Shown here piece after piece: positions 8,432-16,349 of a stretch of DNA of 64,000 nt. The position numbers were made by a program, and so were the translations under genes. A model generated the notes under the pieces. The model had not been told where the DNA came from and did not search any database. It saw nothing but the letters and a program-made list of their open reading frames with translations. This DNA comes from Flavobacteriales bacterium (GTDB taxonomy: Bacteria > Bacteroidota > Bacteroidia > Flavobacteriales_F > PHOS-HE28), in the NCBI GenBank assembly GCA_016715995.1, contig JADJXF010000009.1:62001-126000 (forward strand), written 5' to 3'. Every line of letters begins with the position of its first letter. The first letter of the stretch is position 1.

Positions 8432-10768
8432 ATGATCATTCCCGCTCGTCCGTTCATTCTACTTGCCCAATGCGCATTGGTGCCGCTCCTCGCGGCGCAA
8501 ACCGACACATGCCGTTTCGCCTTGAGCGGTCAAGTGCTCGACGCGCACGACCGCGAGCCCCTGTCCTATGCCGAGGTCTTCATCCAAACGTTGGGAAAAG
8601 GGGCCGTGGCCGATGAGCAAGGCCGTTACCGCATCGAGGGGCTTTGCGCGGCCACCTACCGAGTGCTCGTTTCGCATCTTGGATGCGAGAGCATTGAGCG
8701 CGAAGTGCGGATCGTGGGCGACCTCTCATTGGATTTTCGGCTGGAGCATCATGCGGAGGAGCTGCGGGAGCTGGAAGTGGTTCGGGATCGTCCTGATGAG
8801 AACGTTGGTCAATCGCGAATGGTGCTCGGCCGCGACGCCATGGATAGAGCTGCAGGACAGGGTTTGGGCGAACTGCTCTCGACACTGCCCGGTGTAGCGT
8901 TGCAGAGCACGGGCCCCACCATCGGCAAGCCGGTGATCCATGGGCTGAGCGGCAATCGGGTGCTCACGCTGAACCAAGGCATTCGCCAGGAAGACCAGCA
9001 GTGGGGTACCGAGCATGCGCCAAGCCTCGACCCCTTGAGCAGCGATCGGATCACCGTTGTGAAAGGCGCCGCAAGCGTGCAGTACGGGAGTGATGCCATC
9101 GGCGGGGTCATCATCACCGAGCCTGTGGAGTTGCCACGCGATGCAGGCATCGGTGGCGAGTTGCGCGGCCTTGGGCAATCGAACGGCCAGGGAGGCGGTG
9201 GCAGCGGCATGCTGCAAGGTGGCGTGAAAGGCTGGCAGGGATTCGGCTGGCGCATGCAAGGCAGCGGCCGCTACCTCGGCGATAGCGAAGCTCCCGGATA
9301 TGTCCTCAGCAACACCGGCGTGCGCGAGGCCGGTGCTTCCGCGAGCATTGGCTACCGTGATCACCGGCGAAGCGCAACCGTTTACTACAGTTGGTTCCAG
9401 CGCGAACTCGGCATACTGAGGGCCGCCCACATCGGCAACCTCACCGACCTCGACAACGCCATTGCCAGCGGTGAGCCGTGGTACATCGACGATTTCACCC
9501 ATGCGATCGATGCTCCCCGGCAGACAGCGCAGCATCACCTGCTGAAGGCCGAGGCCGGGTATGCCGTCACTGAACGCAGCCGCCTCGTGGCCACCTACGG
9601 CTATCAGGCCAATGACCGGCAAGAGTACGATCGGCGGCGATTGGGACGGAGCGCGACGCCCGCGCTCGACCTCTGGCTGGCTACCCATACCGCCGATGCC
9701 GTGCTCAAGCATTGGATCGGCGGGCGCGTGCATGGCAAAGCGGGCATTAGCGCGGTATTTCAGCGCAACAGCAACATCCCCGGAACGGGTGTGCGGCCGC
9801 TGATTCCCGACTACCGGCGTGAGAGCATCGGTGCATTCATCGTTGAGCATTTCCCGCTCTCCGAGAAGCTCGAGCTGGAGGCTGGCGCCCGGCTCGAATC
9901 GGCCATGCTGCGTGTTCGGAAATACGAGGACGACAACACGCTCATCACGCCTGAGCGCGACTTCACGAATGCGGCGCTCACCCTCGGGGCCAACTGGACC
10001 GTGCGCGACAGCGTGCGGATGCGATTCAACCTAGGCACTGCGTATCGTCCACCGCATGTGAGCGAGCTCTACAGCGAAGGGCTGCACCACGGCGCGGCGG
10101 CGATAGAGGAGGGCGACGCTGGACTCGGCAGCGAGCGCGCCATCAAGGGGACGATCGATCTGCAGGGCAGCTGGCTCGATGGCCGCCTGGCGATTGATGC
10201 CACCCTGCATGCCAGCCGCATCGATGGCTATATCTACCTACGGCCCGATGGCACGCGCCTGACCATCCGTGGAGCCTTCCCCGTTTTCGCGTACACGGCG
10301 ACCGATGCGCTGCTCTGCGGAGCTGATGCAACGATCAACCTGAAGCTGACCGGCCGCTGGTCATGGCGCATCCGTGGAAGCACCGTGCTGGCGCGCGACC
10401 AACGTGAGGACGAGTGGCTCTTCCTCATGCCTGCAGATCGCGTGGATAACACCGTGATGGCACGATGGGGTGAGCTTGGCGAGTGGAGGTCCCTTGAACT
10501 CTCAGCCACGAGCATGTTCGTCTTCGAGCAGCAGCGCGCGCCTGTCGGTGTGGATTTCACCGCGCCGCCGGAAGGCTATCATCTCCTCGGTTTGGCCGCC
10601 GCCATTTCCCGGCCAATGGGGAATGGTGATCTCCGCATTGGCCTGCAGGCCACCAACATATTCAATGCCGCCTACCGGGATTACATGGACCGCTTCCGTT
10701 ACTACGCCGACGCACGCGGCTTCGACCTGTTGCTGAGCGTGCGCTACGCCTTCGGCCGAACCGCCTGA
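8432..10768 (+). CDS. TonB-dependent outer-membrane receptor with carboxypeptidase-regulatory-like N-domain
   Basis: About 778 residues from the ATG at 8432, preferred over the in-frame GTG-type start at 8387 because a signal peptide ending in LLAAQ follows directly. A CarboxypepD_reg-like beta-sandwich (about residues 35-110) is followed by a plug domain with LGELLSTLPGV, GKPVIHGLSGNRV and VKGAASVQYGSDAIGG, then a C-terminal beta-barrel ending SVRYAFGRTA. It imports a ligand across the outer membrane using TonB energy. The substrate is not visible; flanking His-rich genes suggest a metal (inference). No SusD partner is present, so glycan uptake is unlikely. Confidence 0.9.
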   Translation: MIIPARPFILLAQCALVPLLAAQTDTCRFALSGQVLDAHDREPLSYAEVFIQTLGKGAVADEQGRYRIEGLCAATYRVLVSHLGCESIEREVRIVGDLSLDFRLEHHAEELRELEVVRDRPDENVGQSRMVLGRDAMDRAAGQGLGELLSTLPGVALQSTGPTIGKPVIHGLSGNRVLTLNQGIRQEDQQWGTEHAPSLDPLSSDRITVVKGAASVQYGSDAIGGVIITEPVELPRDAGIGGELRGLGQSNGQGGGGSGMLQGGVKGWQGFGWRMQGSGRYLGDSEAPGYVLSNTGVREAGASASIGYRDHRRSATVYYSWFQRELGILRAAHIGNLTDLDNAIASGEPWYIDDFTHAIDAPRQTAQHHLLKAEAGYAVTERSRLVATYGYQANDRQEYDRRRLGRSATPALDLWLATHTADAVLKHWIGGRVHGKAGISAVFQRNSNIPGTGVRPLIPDYRRESIGAFIVEHFPLSEKLELEAGARLESAMLRVRKYEDDNTLITPERDFTNAALTLGANWTVRDSVRMRFNLGTAYRPPHVSELYSEGLHHGAAAIEEGDAGLGSERAIKGTIDLQGSWLDGRLAIDATLHASRIDGYIYLRPDGTRLTIRGAFPVFAYTATDALLCGADATINLKLTGRWSWRIRGSTVLARDQREDEWLFLMPADRVDNTVMARWGELGEWRSLELSATSMFVFEQQRAPVGVDFTAPPEGYHLLGLAAAISRPMGNGDLRIGLQATNIFNAAYRDYMDRFRYYADARGFDLLLSVRYAFGRTA

Positions 10769-10828
10769 ACCAACGTGCTTCACCCCTAGCAATCGCAGAA
10801 CGACACACACCACTCAGAACCTGAGAAC

Positions 10829-11398
10829 ATGAAACGCGCATCCAACCCCATCATCCTCGCACTTCTCGCCATTGCGGCGCTCGTTGCCTGCAAGAAGGAG
10901 AACGACGATCATCAGCACGACACCAACGAGGAGGAACTCATCACTACGGTGGAGCTGCACTTCCACCAGGTGGGCGGTGGTGAGCACAAGCACTTCACCT
11001 GGCGGGACATTGATGGTGATGGAGGCAACCCTCCGGTGATCGTGGCAGACACCCTCACTCCCGGAATGTCCTATGAAGTCAGTATGGAACTCTTGAACGA
11101 GAGTGTGAGCCCAACCGATTCCATCACGTCGGAGCTTCAAGCCGAGGCGGCGGAACACCAGTTCTTCTTTCAGGTTGCGGGCGCTGATGTGATGGTGACG
11201 TACAACGATACCGATGGCAACGGTGATCCGCTCGGGTTGGTCACCATCTGGACGGTCGGTGCTGCATCGTCGGGGACCATCGTTGTCACCCTGCGGCACG
11301 AGCCCGACAAAGGCGCGCCCGGCGTGAGTTCGGGCGACATCACCAATGCCGGCGGCGAGACCGATATCGCTACGGAGTTCCCCTTGGTCGTCGAGTAG
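10829..11398 (+). CDS. His-rich lipoprotein downstream of the TonB receptor
   Basis: 189 residues starting with a lipoprotein signal (lipobox LVAC, then KKENDDHQHD). The mature part is rich in His and acidic residues (ELHFHQVGGGEHKHFTW) and contains 'TYNDTDGNGDPLGL' and 'VVTLRHEPDK', ending in GGETDIATEFPLVVE. It resembles a Bacteroidota family often annotated as a type 1 periplasmic binding fold protein found beside TonB receptors. Probably a surface or periplasmic metal-binding partner of the receptor (inference). It lies 60 bases downstream of the receptor gene on the same strand. Confidence 0.7.
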   Translation: MKRASNPIILALLAIAALVACKKENDDHQHDTNEEELITTVELHFHQVGGGEHKHFTWRDIDGDGGNPPVIVADTLTPGMSYEVSMELLNESVSPTDSITSELQAEAAEHQFFFQVAGADVMVTYNDTDGNGDPLGLVTIWTVGAASSGTIVVTLRHEPDKGAPGVSSGDITNAGGETDIATEFPLVVE

Positions 11399-11436
11399 GG
11401 CCGTTACGCGCGCGAGGGGAGGGCATTCCGTGGTGC

Positions 11437-12054
11437 ATGATGATGCAGCGGACCGCCCTCCCTATCGCGTTGCTCGCATTCGGTCTCCATGCATGCGCGC
11501 AGGATCCGCCGGGCTCTGATGCCGCGGCGATCGCAGCTGCGGCGTCGCTCTCCGAGCTGCCTGCCACGCGCCCGCTCCGGCAACTCATCGATTCGCTGGG
11601 CATCGACCCCAAGGATATTCGCTTCCATGTGGCCAAGAGCAAGCGGCGGTTCACGGTGCTGGCTCACGATTCAGCACTGAAAAGCTATCCCTGTGTACTG
11701 GGCGAAGTACCCATGGGCGACAAGTTCCATCAGGGCGACCGGCGGACGCCGGAAGGCACCTTCACGTTCCGTAGCAAGCGCGTGCATGCCCAGTGGCACA
11801 AGTTCATCTGGGTGGATTACCCCAATGCTGAGAGCTGGCGCAGGTACCATGCGCGGAGAAGAGACGGCGTCATCCCGGCGCATGCGGGGGTCGGCGGCGA
11901 GATCGGTGTCCATGGGGTGCCAGATGGCATGGATCATTGGATTGACGCGGGCATGGACTGGACCTGGGGATGCATCGCGTTGAGGAACGCGGACGTCGAT
12001 GAGGTCTATCCCTTCATCATTCCCAACAAAACAATGATGACCGTGATGCCATGA
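11437..12054 (+). CDS. L,D-transpeptidase family protein (YkuD-type), probably exported
   Basis: 205 residues. The N-terminus (ALLAFGLHAC) could be a lipobox or an ordinary signal peptide. The catalytic domain has the YkuD signature: IGVHGVPDG with its conserved His, followed 20 or so residues later by WGCIALRNADVDE with the nucleophilic Cys. Enzymes of this family form 3-3 peptidoglycan crosslinks or attach proteins to peptidoglycan, but many Bacteroidota members are uncharacterised. Three consecutive ATG codons start the ORF (11437, 11440, 11443), so the exact start is uncertain. It is 38 bases after the lipoprotein gene, with no visible terminator between them. Confidence 0.88.
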   Translation: MMMQRTALPIALLAFGLHACAQDPPGSDAAAIAAAASLSELPATRPLRQLIDSLGIDPKDIRFHVAKSKRRFTVLAHDSALKSYPCVLGEVPMGDKFHQGDRRTPEGTFTFRSKRVHAQWHKFIWVDYPNAESWRRYHARRRDGVIPAHAGVGGEIGVHGVPDGMDHWIDAGMDWTWGCIALRNADVDEVYPFIIPNKTMMTVMP

Positions 12055-12091
12055 CGTTACAGCCCGAGGGGTTCCGGGAATAGCTTCTCGT

Positions 12092-12155
12092 CGCCTGTGC
12101 GCCATCCGGTTTGCGCAGCATTCGGATGGCCCTGAACTCCTGGATCTTCAGGCGT
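12092..12155. terminator. Hairpin-rich region between convergent genes
   Basis: GCCATCCG (12101-12108) pairs perfectly with CGGATGGC (12123-12130). An outer CGCCTG (12092-12097) can pair with CAGGCG (12150-12155). The region lies between the convergent transpeptidase and purE genes. There is no clear T-tract, so termination is only inferred. Confidence 0.4.
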
Positions 12156-12158
12156 GGA

Positions 12159-12662
12159 TTACTGGTCGAAGCTGTTCGGGAACTGTTGCTTGAGCGCTGC
12201 GATGCCGTCGCGCACCTTTTCCTCCTGCTCCCCTTTGAACGCATCAAGGCGAGTCGCTAGCTGCTGATCGTGGATGGCCAGTATCTGTACGGCGAGCAGA
12301 CCCGCATTGCGCGCTCCGTTTACCGCTACTGTGGCCACGGGAACACCGGCGGGCATCTGCACGATGCTCAGGAGCGAATCCCAGCCGTCGATACTGTTGC
12401 GGCTCTTGATAGGCACCCCGATCACCGGCAATGTGGTGAGCGAGGCGACCATGCCCGGCAGATGTGCCGCCCCACCCGCCCCGGCGATGATCACTTTCAC
12501 GCCCCGCGCCGCCGCGCCCTTCGCGTAAGCGAACATCCGGTCGGGCGTTCGGTGCGCGCTCACCACGGTGAGCTCATGCGCCACGCCGAATTCCTTCATC
12601 GTATCGACGGCCTCGCGCATGATCTCCAAATCGCTGCGGCTTCCCATGATGATGCCTACCAT
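12159..12662 (-). CDS. purE: 5-(carboxyamino)imidazole ribonucleotide mutase
   Basis: 167 residues from the ATG at 12662, giving the family N-terminus VGIIMGSRSD. It converts N5-CAIR to CAIR in purine synthesis. Motifs include GSRSDLEIM, SAHRTPDRM, IAGAGGAAHLPGM and GVPIKS, all at the expected positions. The longer upstream frame reads through purK sequence and is not part of this gene. It starts 13 bases after the purK stop, so purK-purE form an operon, and the two enzymes act consecutively. Confidence 0.97.
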   Translation of the reverse strand: MVGIIMGSRSDLEIMREAVDTMKEFGVAHELTVVSAHRTPDRMFAYAKGAAARGVKVIIAGAGGAAHLPGMVASLTTLPVIGVPIKSRNSIDGWDSLLSIVQMPAGVPVATVAVNGARNAGLLAVQILAIHDQQLATRLDAFKGEQEEKVRDGIAALKQQFPNSFDQ

Positions 12663-12675
12663 GCCGGTGAAGTTG

Positions 12676-13827
12676 TTAGGTCTTGTGTTCGTGTGCCGCA
12701 TCCGGGACGATCCGGCCATGCACCTTGATGACAGCCAAGGCCTGGTCGAGGCTGGCCTGATCCCCTGATACGACCGTGACGTGCCCCATCTTCCTTCCGC
12801 TGCGCGTCTCCTTCTTGCCATAGAGATGCAGGAAGGCCCCCGGCAGATGCAGGATGTCATTCAATCCTCGCATGGCCGGCGCGCCCGTTCCGCCTTCGCC
12901 GACGAGGTTGATCATGGCGGCATGACCATGCTGTGTCGTGTCGCCTAGTGGCCAGTCCATGTATACCCGGAGCAACTGATCGAACTGCGAGCTGGCGCTC
13001 GCCTCAATGGTATGGTGCCCGCTGTTGTGGGCACGCGGGGCGGTCTCGTTGACCAGCAGCTCATCGTCCTTCGTCAGGAACATCTCCACGGCGTACAGCC
13101 CTGGTTCTCCGAAAGCCTGTGCCACGCGTTTAGCAAGCCGTCGTGCCGCTTCGGCTACATGCTGAGGGATGCGGGCCGGAGCACGCAGGTGATCCACCAG
13201 GTTATATCGAGGGTCGAAGACCATCTCGACAGGATCGTACGCCACCTCGGTGCCGTTCGTCGCGCGTACCACCAGTACGGCGAGTTCCATGGCGGTCTCA
13301 GCACGCTCTTCCAGCACGCTCGGCGCATCGAATGCGTCAGCTTCCTGGCTGATATCATCGATGGGCATAACTCCTTTCCCGTCATAGCCGCCATGGCGCA
13401 GCTTCAGGAATCCAGGCAGCAGACCTGGATGCGCAGCAATATCCTTCCGGTCCCCTATCAACGCGAAAGGTGCCGTCGGGACGCCGTTATCGGCATAGAA
13501 CTGCTTCTGCAGGCCCTTGTCCTGGATGATGCGCAGCACGGAAGGATCGGGGATTACTCGCTTGCCACGGCGCTTCAGCTCCTCCAAGGCCTCTAAGGAG
13601 ACATGCTCGATCTCGATGCCCACGACATCGGCATCGCAAGCGAAGGAGAGGACATCTGCAGCATCTCGGTAATCGCCTTTGACGAAACGCGAAGCGACCG
13701 GCGCGCAAGGCGCGTTCGGGTCGGGGTCGAGCACGCTGACCTGCACATCATAGCGCATTGCGTTCTCGATGAACATGCGGCCGAGCTGGCCGCCGCCAAG
13801 CAGCGCAATCACTGGGGGCTTCGCCAT
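12676..13827 (-). CDS. purK: 5-(carboxyamino)imidazole ribonucleotide synthase
   Basis: 383 residues, an ATP-grasp enzyme that carboxylates AIR to N5-CAIR using ATP and bicarbonate, supplying PurE. It has the N-terminal GGGQLGRM nucleotide-fold motif, QDKGLQK and FLKLRHGGYDGKGV in the ATP-binding region, EMFLT-x-LLVNETAPRAHNSGH in the active site, and GAFLHLYGK near the C-terminus. Length and order match the family. It is the first gene of the purK-purE pair. Confidence 0.97.
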   Translation of the reverse strand: MAKPPVIALLGGGQLGRMFIENAMRYDVQVSVLDPDPNAPCAPVASRFVKGDYRDAADVLSFACDADVVGIEIEHVSLEALEELKRRGKRVIPDPSVLRIIQDKGLQKQFYADNGVPTAPFALIGDRKDIAAHPGLLPGFLKLRHGGYDGKGVMPIDDISQEADAFDAPSVLEERAETAMELAVLVVRATNGTEVAYDPVEMVFDPRYNLVDHLRAPARIPQHVAEAARRLAKRVAQAFGEPGLYAVEMFLTKDDELLVNETAPRAHNSGHHTIEASASSQFDQLLRVYMDWPLGDTTQHGHAAMINLVGEGGTGAPAMRGLNDILHLPGAFLHLYGKKETRSGRKMGHVTVVSGDQASLDQALAVIKVHGRIVPDAAHEHKT

Positions 13828-13833
13828 GTGCGG

Positions 13834-13841
13834 CGAAGATA
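13834..13841 (-). promoter_or_regulatory. Candidate -7 promoter element (TATCTTCG) for purK-purE
   Basis: TATCTTCG on the minus strand is 6 bases upstream of the purK ATG. The same octamer precedes rpsO (19034-19041). Confidence 0.4.
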
Positions 13842-13860
13842 CCCGCCTGCCGGTGAGCGC

Positions 13861-14469
13861 TCAGCCGCGCTTGCGGTTGAGCTTGGGCGCCTTGATCCGC
13901 GACATCCGGTAGCCTACCGTGAGCATGTAGGCGCGATTGCGCGGGAAATAGGTCTGATCCTCTTTGAGGATGGGCCGTAAGCCGTTGTAGTAGCGCAGGC
14001 CCACATCAAGGCCGGAGATCATGTCAGCTCCCGCGCCAAGGATCAATCCATAGTCCCAAGTGCGATAGCTGCTCGTGACGTTGGTGCTTCCGTCTGGCGC
14101 TGACTGGCTGGCCATGAGCAAGCGGCCCATCTGGAACCCGGCTTGCACGTTGGCCACGTTGCCTGCGAACAGCTTAACGGAGAGCGGAACCTGAGCGTAT
14201 AGGACCCGAACATTGCTCCGCTCGCCATCGGGAAGGGTGTAGCCTGCTCCTAGTGATGTGATGCTTACTTCGGGCTGGATCTCCATGCGCGGTCCTGCGC
14301 GGAGCGCGAAGTAGCCGCCGGCCGTGGCTCCAGGAATAAGGTTGGATGTCACGCCCGCCCCTGACTTCGTGTCGCTCATGAGCAAGCCGCCTTTGATGCC
14401 GAAGCCTGAATGCTGGGCGGTGAGTGCCTTGGCTATCAACGCCAGGAGGAGAGTTGCTGCGGGTCGCAT
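13861..14469 (-). CDS. Outer-membrane beta-barrel protein (PorT-like fold)
   Basis: About 202 residues from the ATG at 14469, which gives a signal peptide (LLLALIAKALTAQ). Upstream frame to 14559 is not supported. The mature protein opens with HSGFGIKGGL and has alternating hydrophobic strands with patterns such as AGGYFALRAGPRMEIQPEVS, typical of the outer-membrane beta-barrel domain family shared with PorT/OmpW-like proteins. The C-terminus is basic (KAPKLNRKRG). Specific function unknown. The stop is 33 bases from the purK start. Confidence 0.75.
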   Translation of the reverse strand: MRPAATLLLALIAKALTAQHSGFGIKGGLLMSDTKSGAGVTSNLIPGATAGGYFALRAGPRMEIQPEVSITSLGAGYTLPDGERSNVRVLYAQVPLSVKLFAGNVANVQAGFQMGRLLMASQSAPDGSTNVTSSYRTWDYGLILGAGADMISGLDVGLRYYNGLRPILKEDQTYFPRNRAYMLTVGYRMSRIKAPKLNRKRG

Positions 14470-14605
14470 GGTGCCACTTTTCACGTGGGCTATACGTGAA
14501 GCGGTACAGGCATGGTTCCTCGTGCGATGGACAATTCGACCGCAGGTCAATGGCAGCACCCGAGGCTATCGGATCCTTCGACGAATCGGTGGCTGGAAGT
14601 GCCCG

Positions 14606-15250
14606 CTAAAGGAGTGCCTGAATGGCCACCCCCGGATCTACAGCACCAAACACGCTGTTGCCGGCCACGAGCACATCAGCGCCGGTTTCGCTGAGTCGCT
14701 TCGCGTTCTCCTGGCTCACACCGCCGTCGATCTCGATCAGTGCCTTCGATCCGGTCTTGGCGCGCAGCACCTTCAGCGCCTCGATTCTGGAGTAAGTGCG
14801 TTCGATGAACGTCTGCCCGCCGAATCCGGGATTCACGCTCATCAGGCAGACAATGTCGATGTCCGCGAGAACGTCCTCCAACAGGTCCACGCGCGTGTGC
14901 GGGTTGATGGCGACGCCGGCCTTCATACCCGCTCCCCTGATCGCTTGGATGCTGCGGTGCAGATGGGAGCAGGCTTCGTAGTGCACGGTGAGGTGGTCTG
15001 CGCCGGCATCGCGGAAAGCGTTGATGTACTGATCCGGTCGAACGATCATCAGGTGAACATCGAAGGGCTTCTTCGCATGCTTGCGGATGCTCTTGATCAC
15101 CGGCAGGCCGAAACTGATGTTCGGCACGAACACACCGTCCATGACATCGATGTGGTGCCAGCCCGCCCCTGACGATTCAATCAATTCCACCGCTTTACCC
15201 AATTCTGCGAAATCGGCGGAAAGCAGGGAGGGGGCGAGAATGTGAGGCAT
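14606..15250 (-). CDS. rpe: Ribulose-phosphate 3-epimerase
   Basis: 214 residues from the ATG at 15250; the ORF extension to 15289 reads through the terminator hairpin and is rejected. It interconverts ribulose 5-phosphate and xylulose 5-phosphate in the pentose phosphate pathway. It is a TIM-barrel enzyme with the expected motifs: APSLLSADF, HIDVMDGVFVPNISFG (metal-binding His and catalytic Asp), DVHLMI, SVNPGFGGQ and EIDGGVS. Spacing and length match the family. Confidence 0.97.
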   Translation of the reverse strand: MPHILAPSLLSADFAELGKAVELIESSGAGWHHIDVMDGVFVPNISFGLPVIKSIRKHAKKPFDVHLMIVRPDQYINAFRDAGADHLTVHYEACSHLHRSIQAIRGAGMKAGVAINPHTRVDLLEDVLADIDIVCLMSVNPGFGGQTFIERTYSRIEALKVLRAKTGSKALIEIDGGVSQENAKRLSETGADVLVAGNSVFGAVDPGVAIQALL

Positions 15251-15257
15251 GCTGGCG

Positions 15258-15265
15258 CGAAAGTA
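15258..15265 (-). promoter_or_regulatory. Candidate -7 promoter element (TACTTTCG) for rpe
   Basis: TACTTTCG on the minus strand lies 7 bases upstream of the rpe ATG, directly after the rpoD terminator hairpin. Confidence 0.4.
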
Positions 15266-15274
15266 ACGGAACGG

Positions 15275-15301
15275 GAAAGGGCCTTCCATGAAGGCCCTTT
15301 C
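15275..15301 (-). terminator. Terminator after rpoD
   Basis: A perfect stem of GAAAGGGCCTT and AAGGCCCTTTC (15275-15285 with 15291-15301) closes a 5-base loop. It lies 22 bases downstream of the rpoD stop and just before the rpe promoter. Confidence 0.8.
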
Positions 15302-15322
15302 GCTTCAATCTTCTGGTAGGAT

Positions 15323-16189
15323 TCAACCCAAGTACGCCTTCAGCACATTGCTTCGGCTCGTGTGCTTCATGCGCCGGATGGCCTTCTCCTTGATCTGGCG
15401 CACGCGCTCTCGGGTGAGGTCGAACTTCTGGCCGATCTCCTCCAGGGTATGCGGCTGGTTGCCATTCAGGCCGAAGTAGAGCCTGATCACGTCGGCTTCA
15501 CGTCCGGCGAGCGCCCGAAGGCTGCGCTCGATCTCGTTGCGCAGGCTGTCGGTCATGAGCGTCTCCAGTGGACTGGGGAGATCGTTGTTGCTCATCAAGT
15601 CCATCATGGTGCCGCTATCGCCATCCTCACGGAGGGGCGCGTCCATGCTGAGGTGGCGTGCGGTGTTATTGAGGCTGGTCTTCACCTCTTCGAGCGTCAT
15701 CTCCAGCACCTCGGCCAATTCATGGGCGGTAGGTGGCCGCTCGTGCTCCTGCTCCAGCTTGGCGAAGGCCTTGTTGATCTTGTTGATGGATCCGATCTTG
15801 TTCAGCGGAAGCCGCACGATGCGGGCCTGCTCGGCCAGGCTCTGCAGGATCTGCTGGCGGATCCACCACACGGCATAACTGATGAATTTGAAGCCCCGCG
15901 TCTCATCGAATCTGCCGGCCGCTTTGATCAGGCCCAGATTGCCCTCGCTGATCAGATCCGGAAGGCTGAGGCCCTGGCCTTGGTATTGCTTGGCCACCGA
16001 GACCACGAATCGCAGGTTGGCTTTACAGAGTGCTTCCAGGGCGTCGTTATCGCCCTGCTTGATGCGGCGCGCCAGCTCCACCTCCTCCTGTGCGGTGATG
16101 AGCTTCACCTTCCCGATCTCCTGGAGATACTTGTCCAAGGAGGGGGTGTCGCGATTCGTCACCTGCTTGACGATCTTCAACTGACGCAT
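15323..16189 (-). CDS. rpoD: RNA polymerase primary sigma factor (short Bacteroidota form)
   Basis: 288 residues from the ATG at 16189 (MRQLKI), matching the compact housekeeping sigma of Bacteroidota, which lacks region 1.1. An ATG nine bases upstream (16198) is the alternative. It has region 1.2 (LDKYLQEIGKVKLIT), region 2 with GLIKAAGRFDETRGFKFISYAVWWIRQ for -10 recognition, region 3 and region 4 with the helix-turn-helix TLEEIGQKFDLTRERVRQI. It directs core polymerase to promoters of the TTG/TAnnTTTG type known for this phylum. Confidence 0.96.
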   Translation of the reverse strand: MRQLKIVKQVTNRDTPSLDKYLQEIGKVKLITAQEEVELARRIKQGDNDALEALCKANLRFVVSVAKQYQGQGLSLPDLISEGNLGLIKAAGRFDETRGFKFISYAVWWIRQQILQSLAEQARIVRLPLNKIGSINKINKAFAKLEQEHERPPTAHELAEVLEMTLEEVKTSLNNTARHLSMDAPLREDGDSGTMMDLMSNNDLPSPLETLMTDSLRNEIERSLRALAGREADVIRLYFGLNGNQPHTLEEIGQKFDLTRERVRQIKEKAIRRMKHTSRSNVLKAYLG

Positions 16190-16302
16190 GCGTGCCATTC
16201 GTGCGGGGATGTGTGATTGAGGCGCCTTGAACGCTGGGGCCGGGGGTGTGGTTACCCGTTCACAGGCACTTCCGACGAATGGCCACCTTGAGGCCATGAA
16301 CG

Positions 16303-16333
16303 ACGAAAGCCGCCCCTGAGGGACGGCTTTCGT
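16303..16333 (-). terminator. Terminator after pnp
   Basis: ACGAAAGCCG (16303-16312) pairs with CGGCTTTCGT (16324-16333), with further GC pairing inside. It is 17 bases downstream of the pnp stop and upstream of rpoD. Confidence 0.75.
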
Positions 16334-16349
16334 TTCCGATTCGTTCGGT

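Noticed and set aside
8726..9850. 374-codon minus-strand frame inside the TonB receptor gene
   Set aside because: A GC-driven shadow: the receptor has signal, plug and barrel motifs in the other strand.
12663..12860. N-terminal extension of purE
   Set aside because: The extension lies in purK in another frame; the family start is at 12662.
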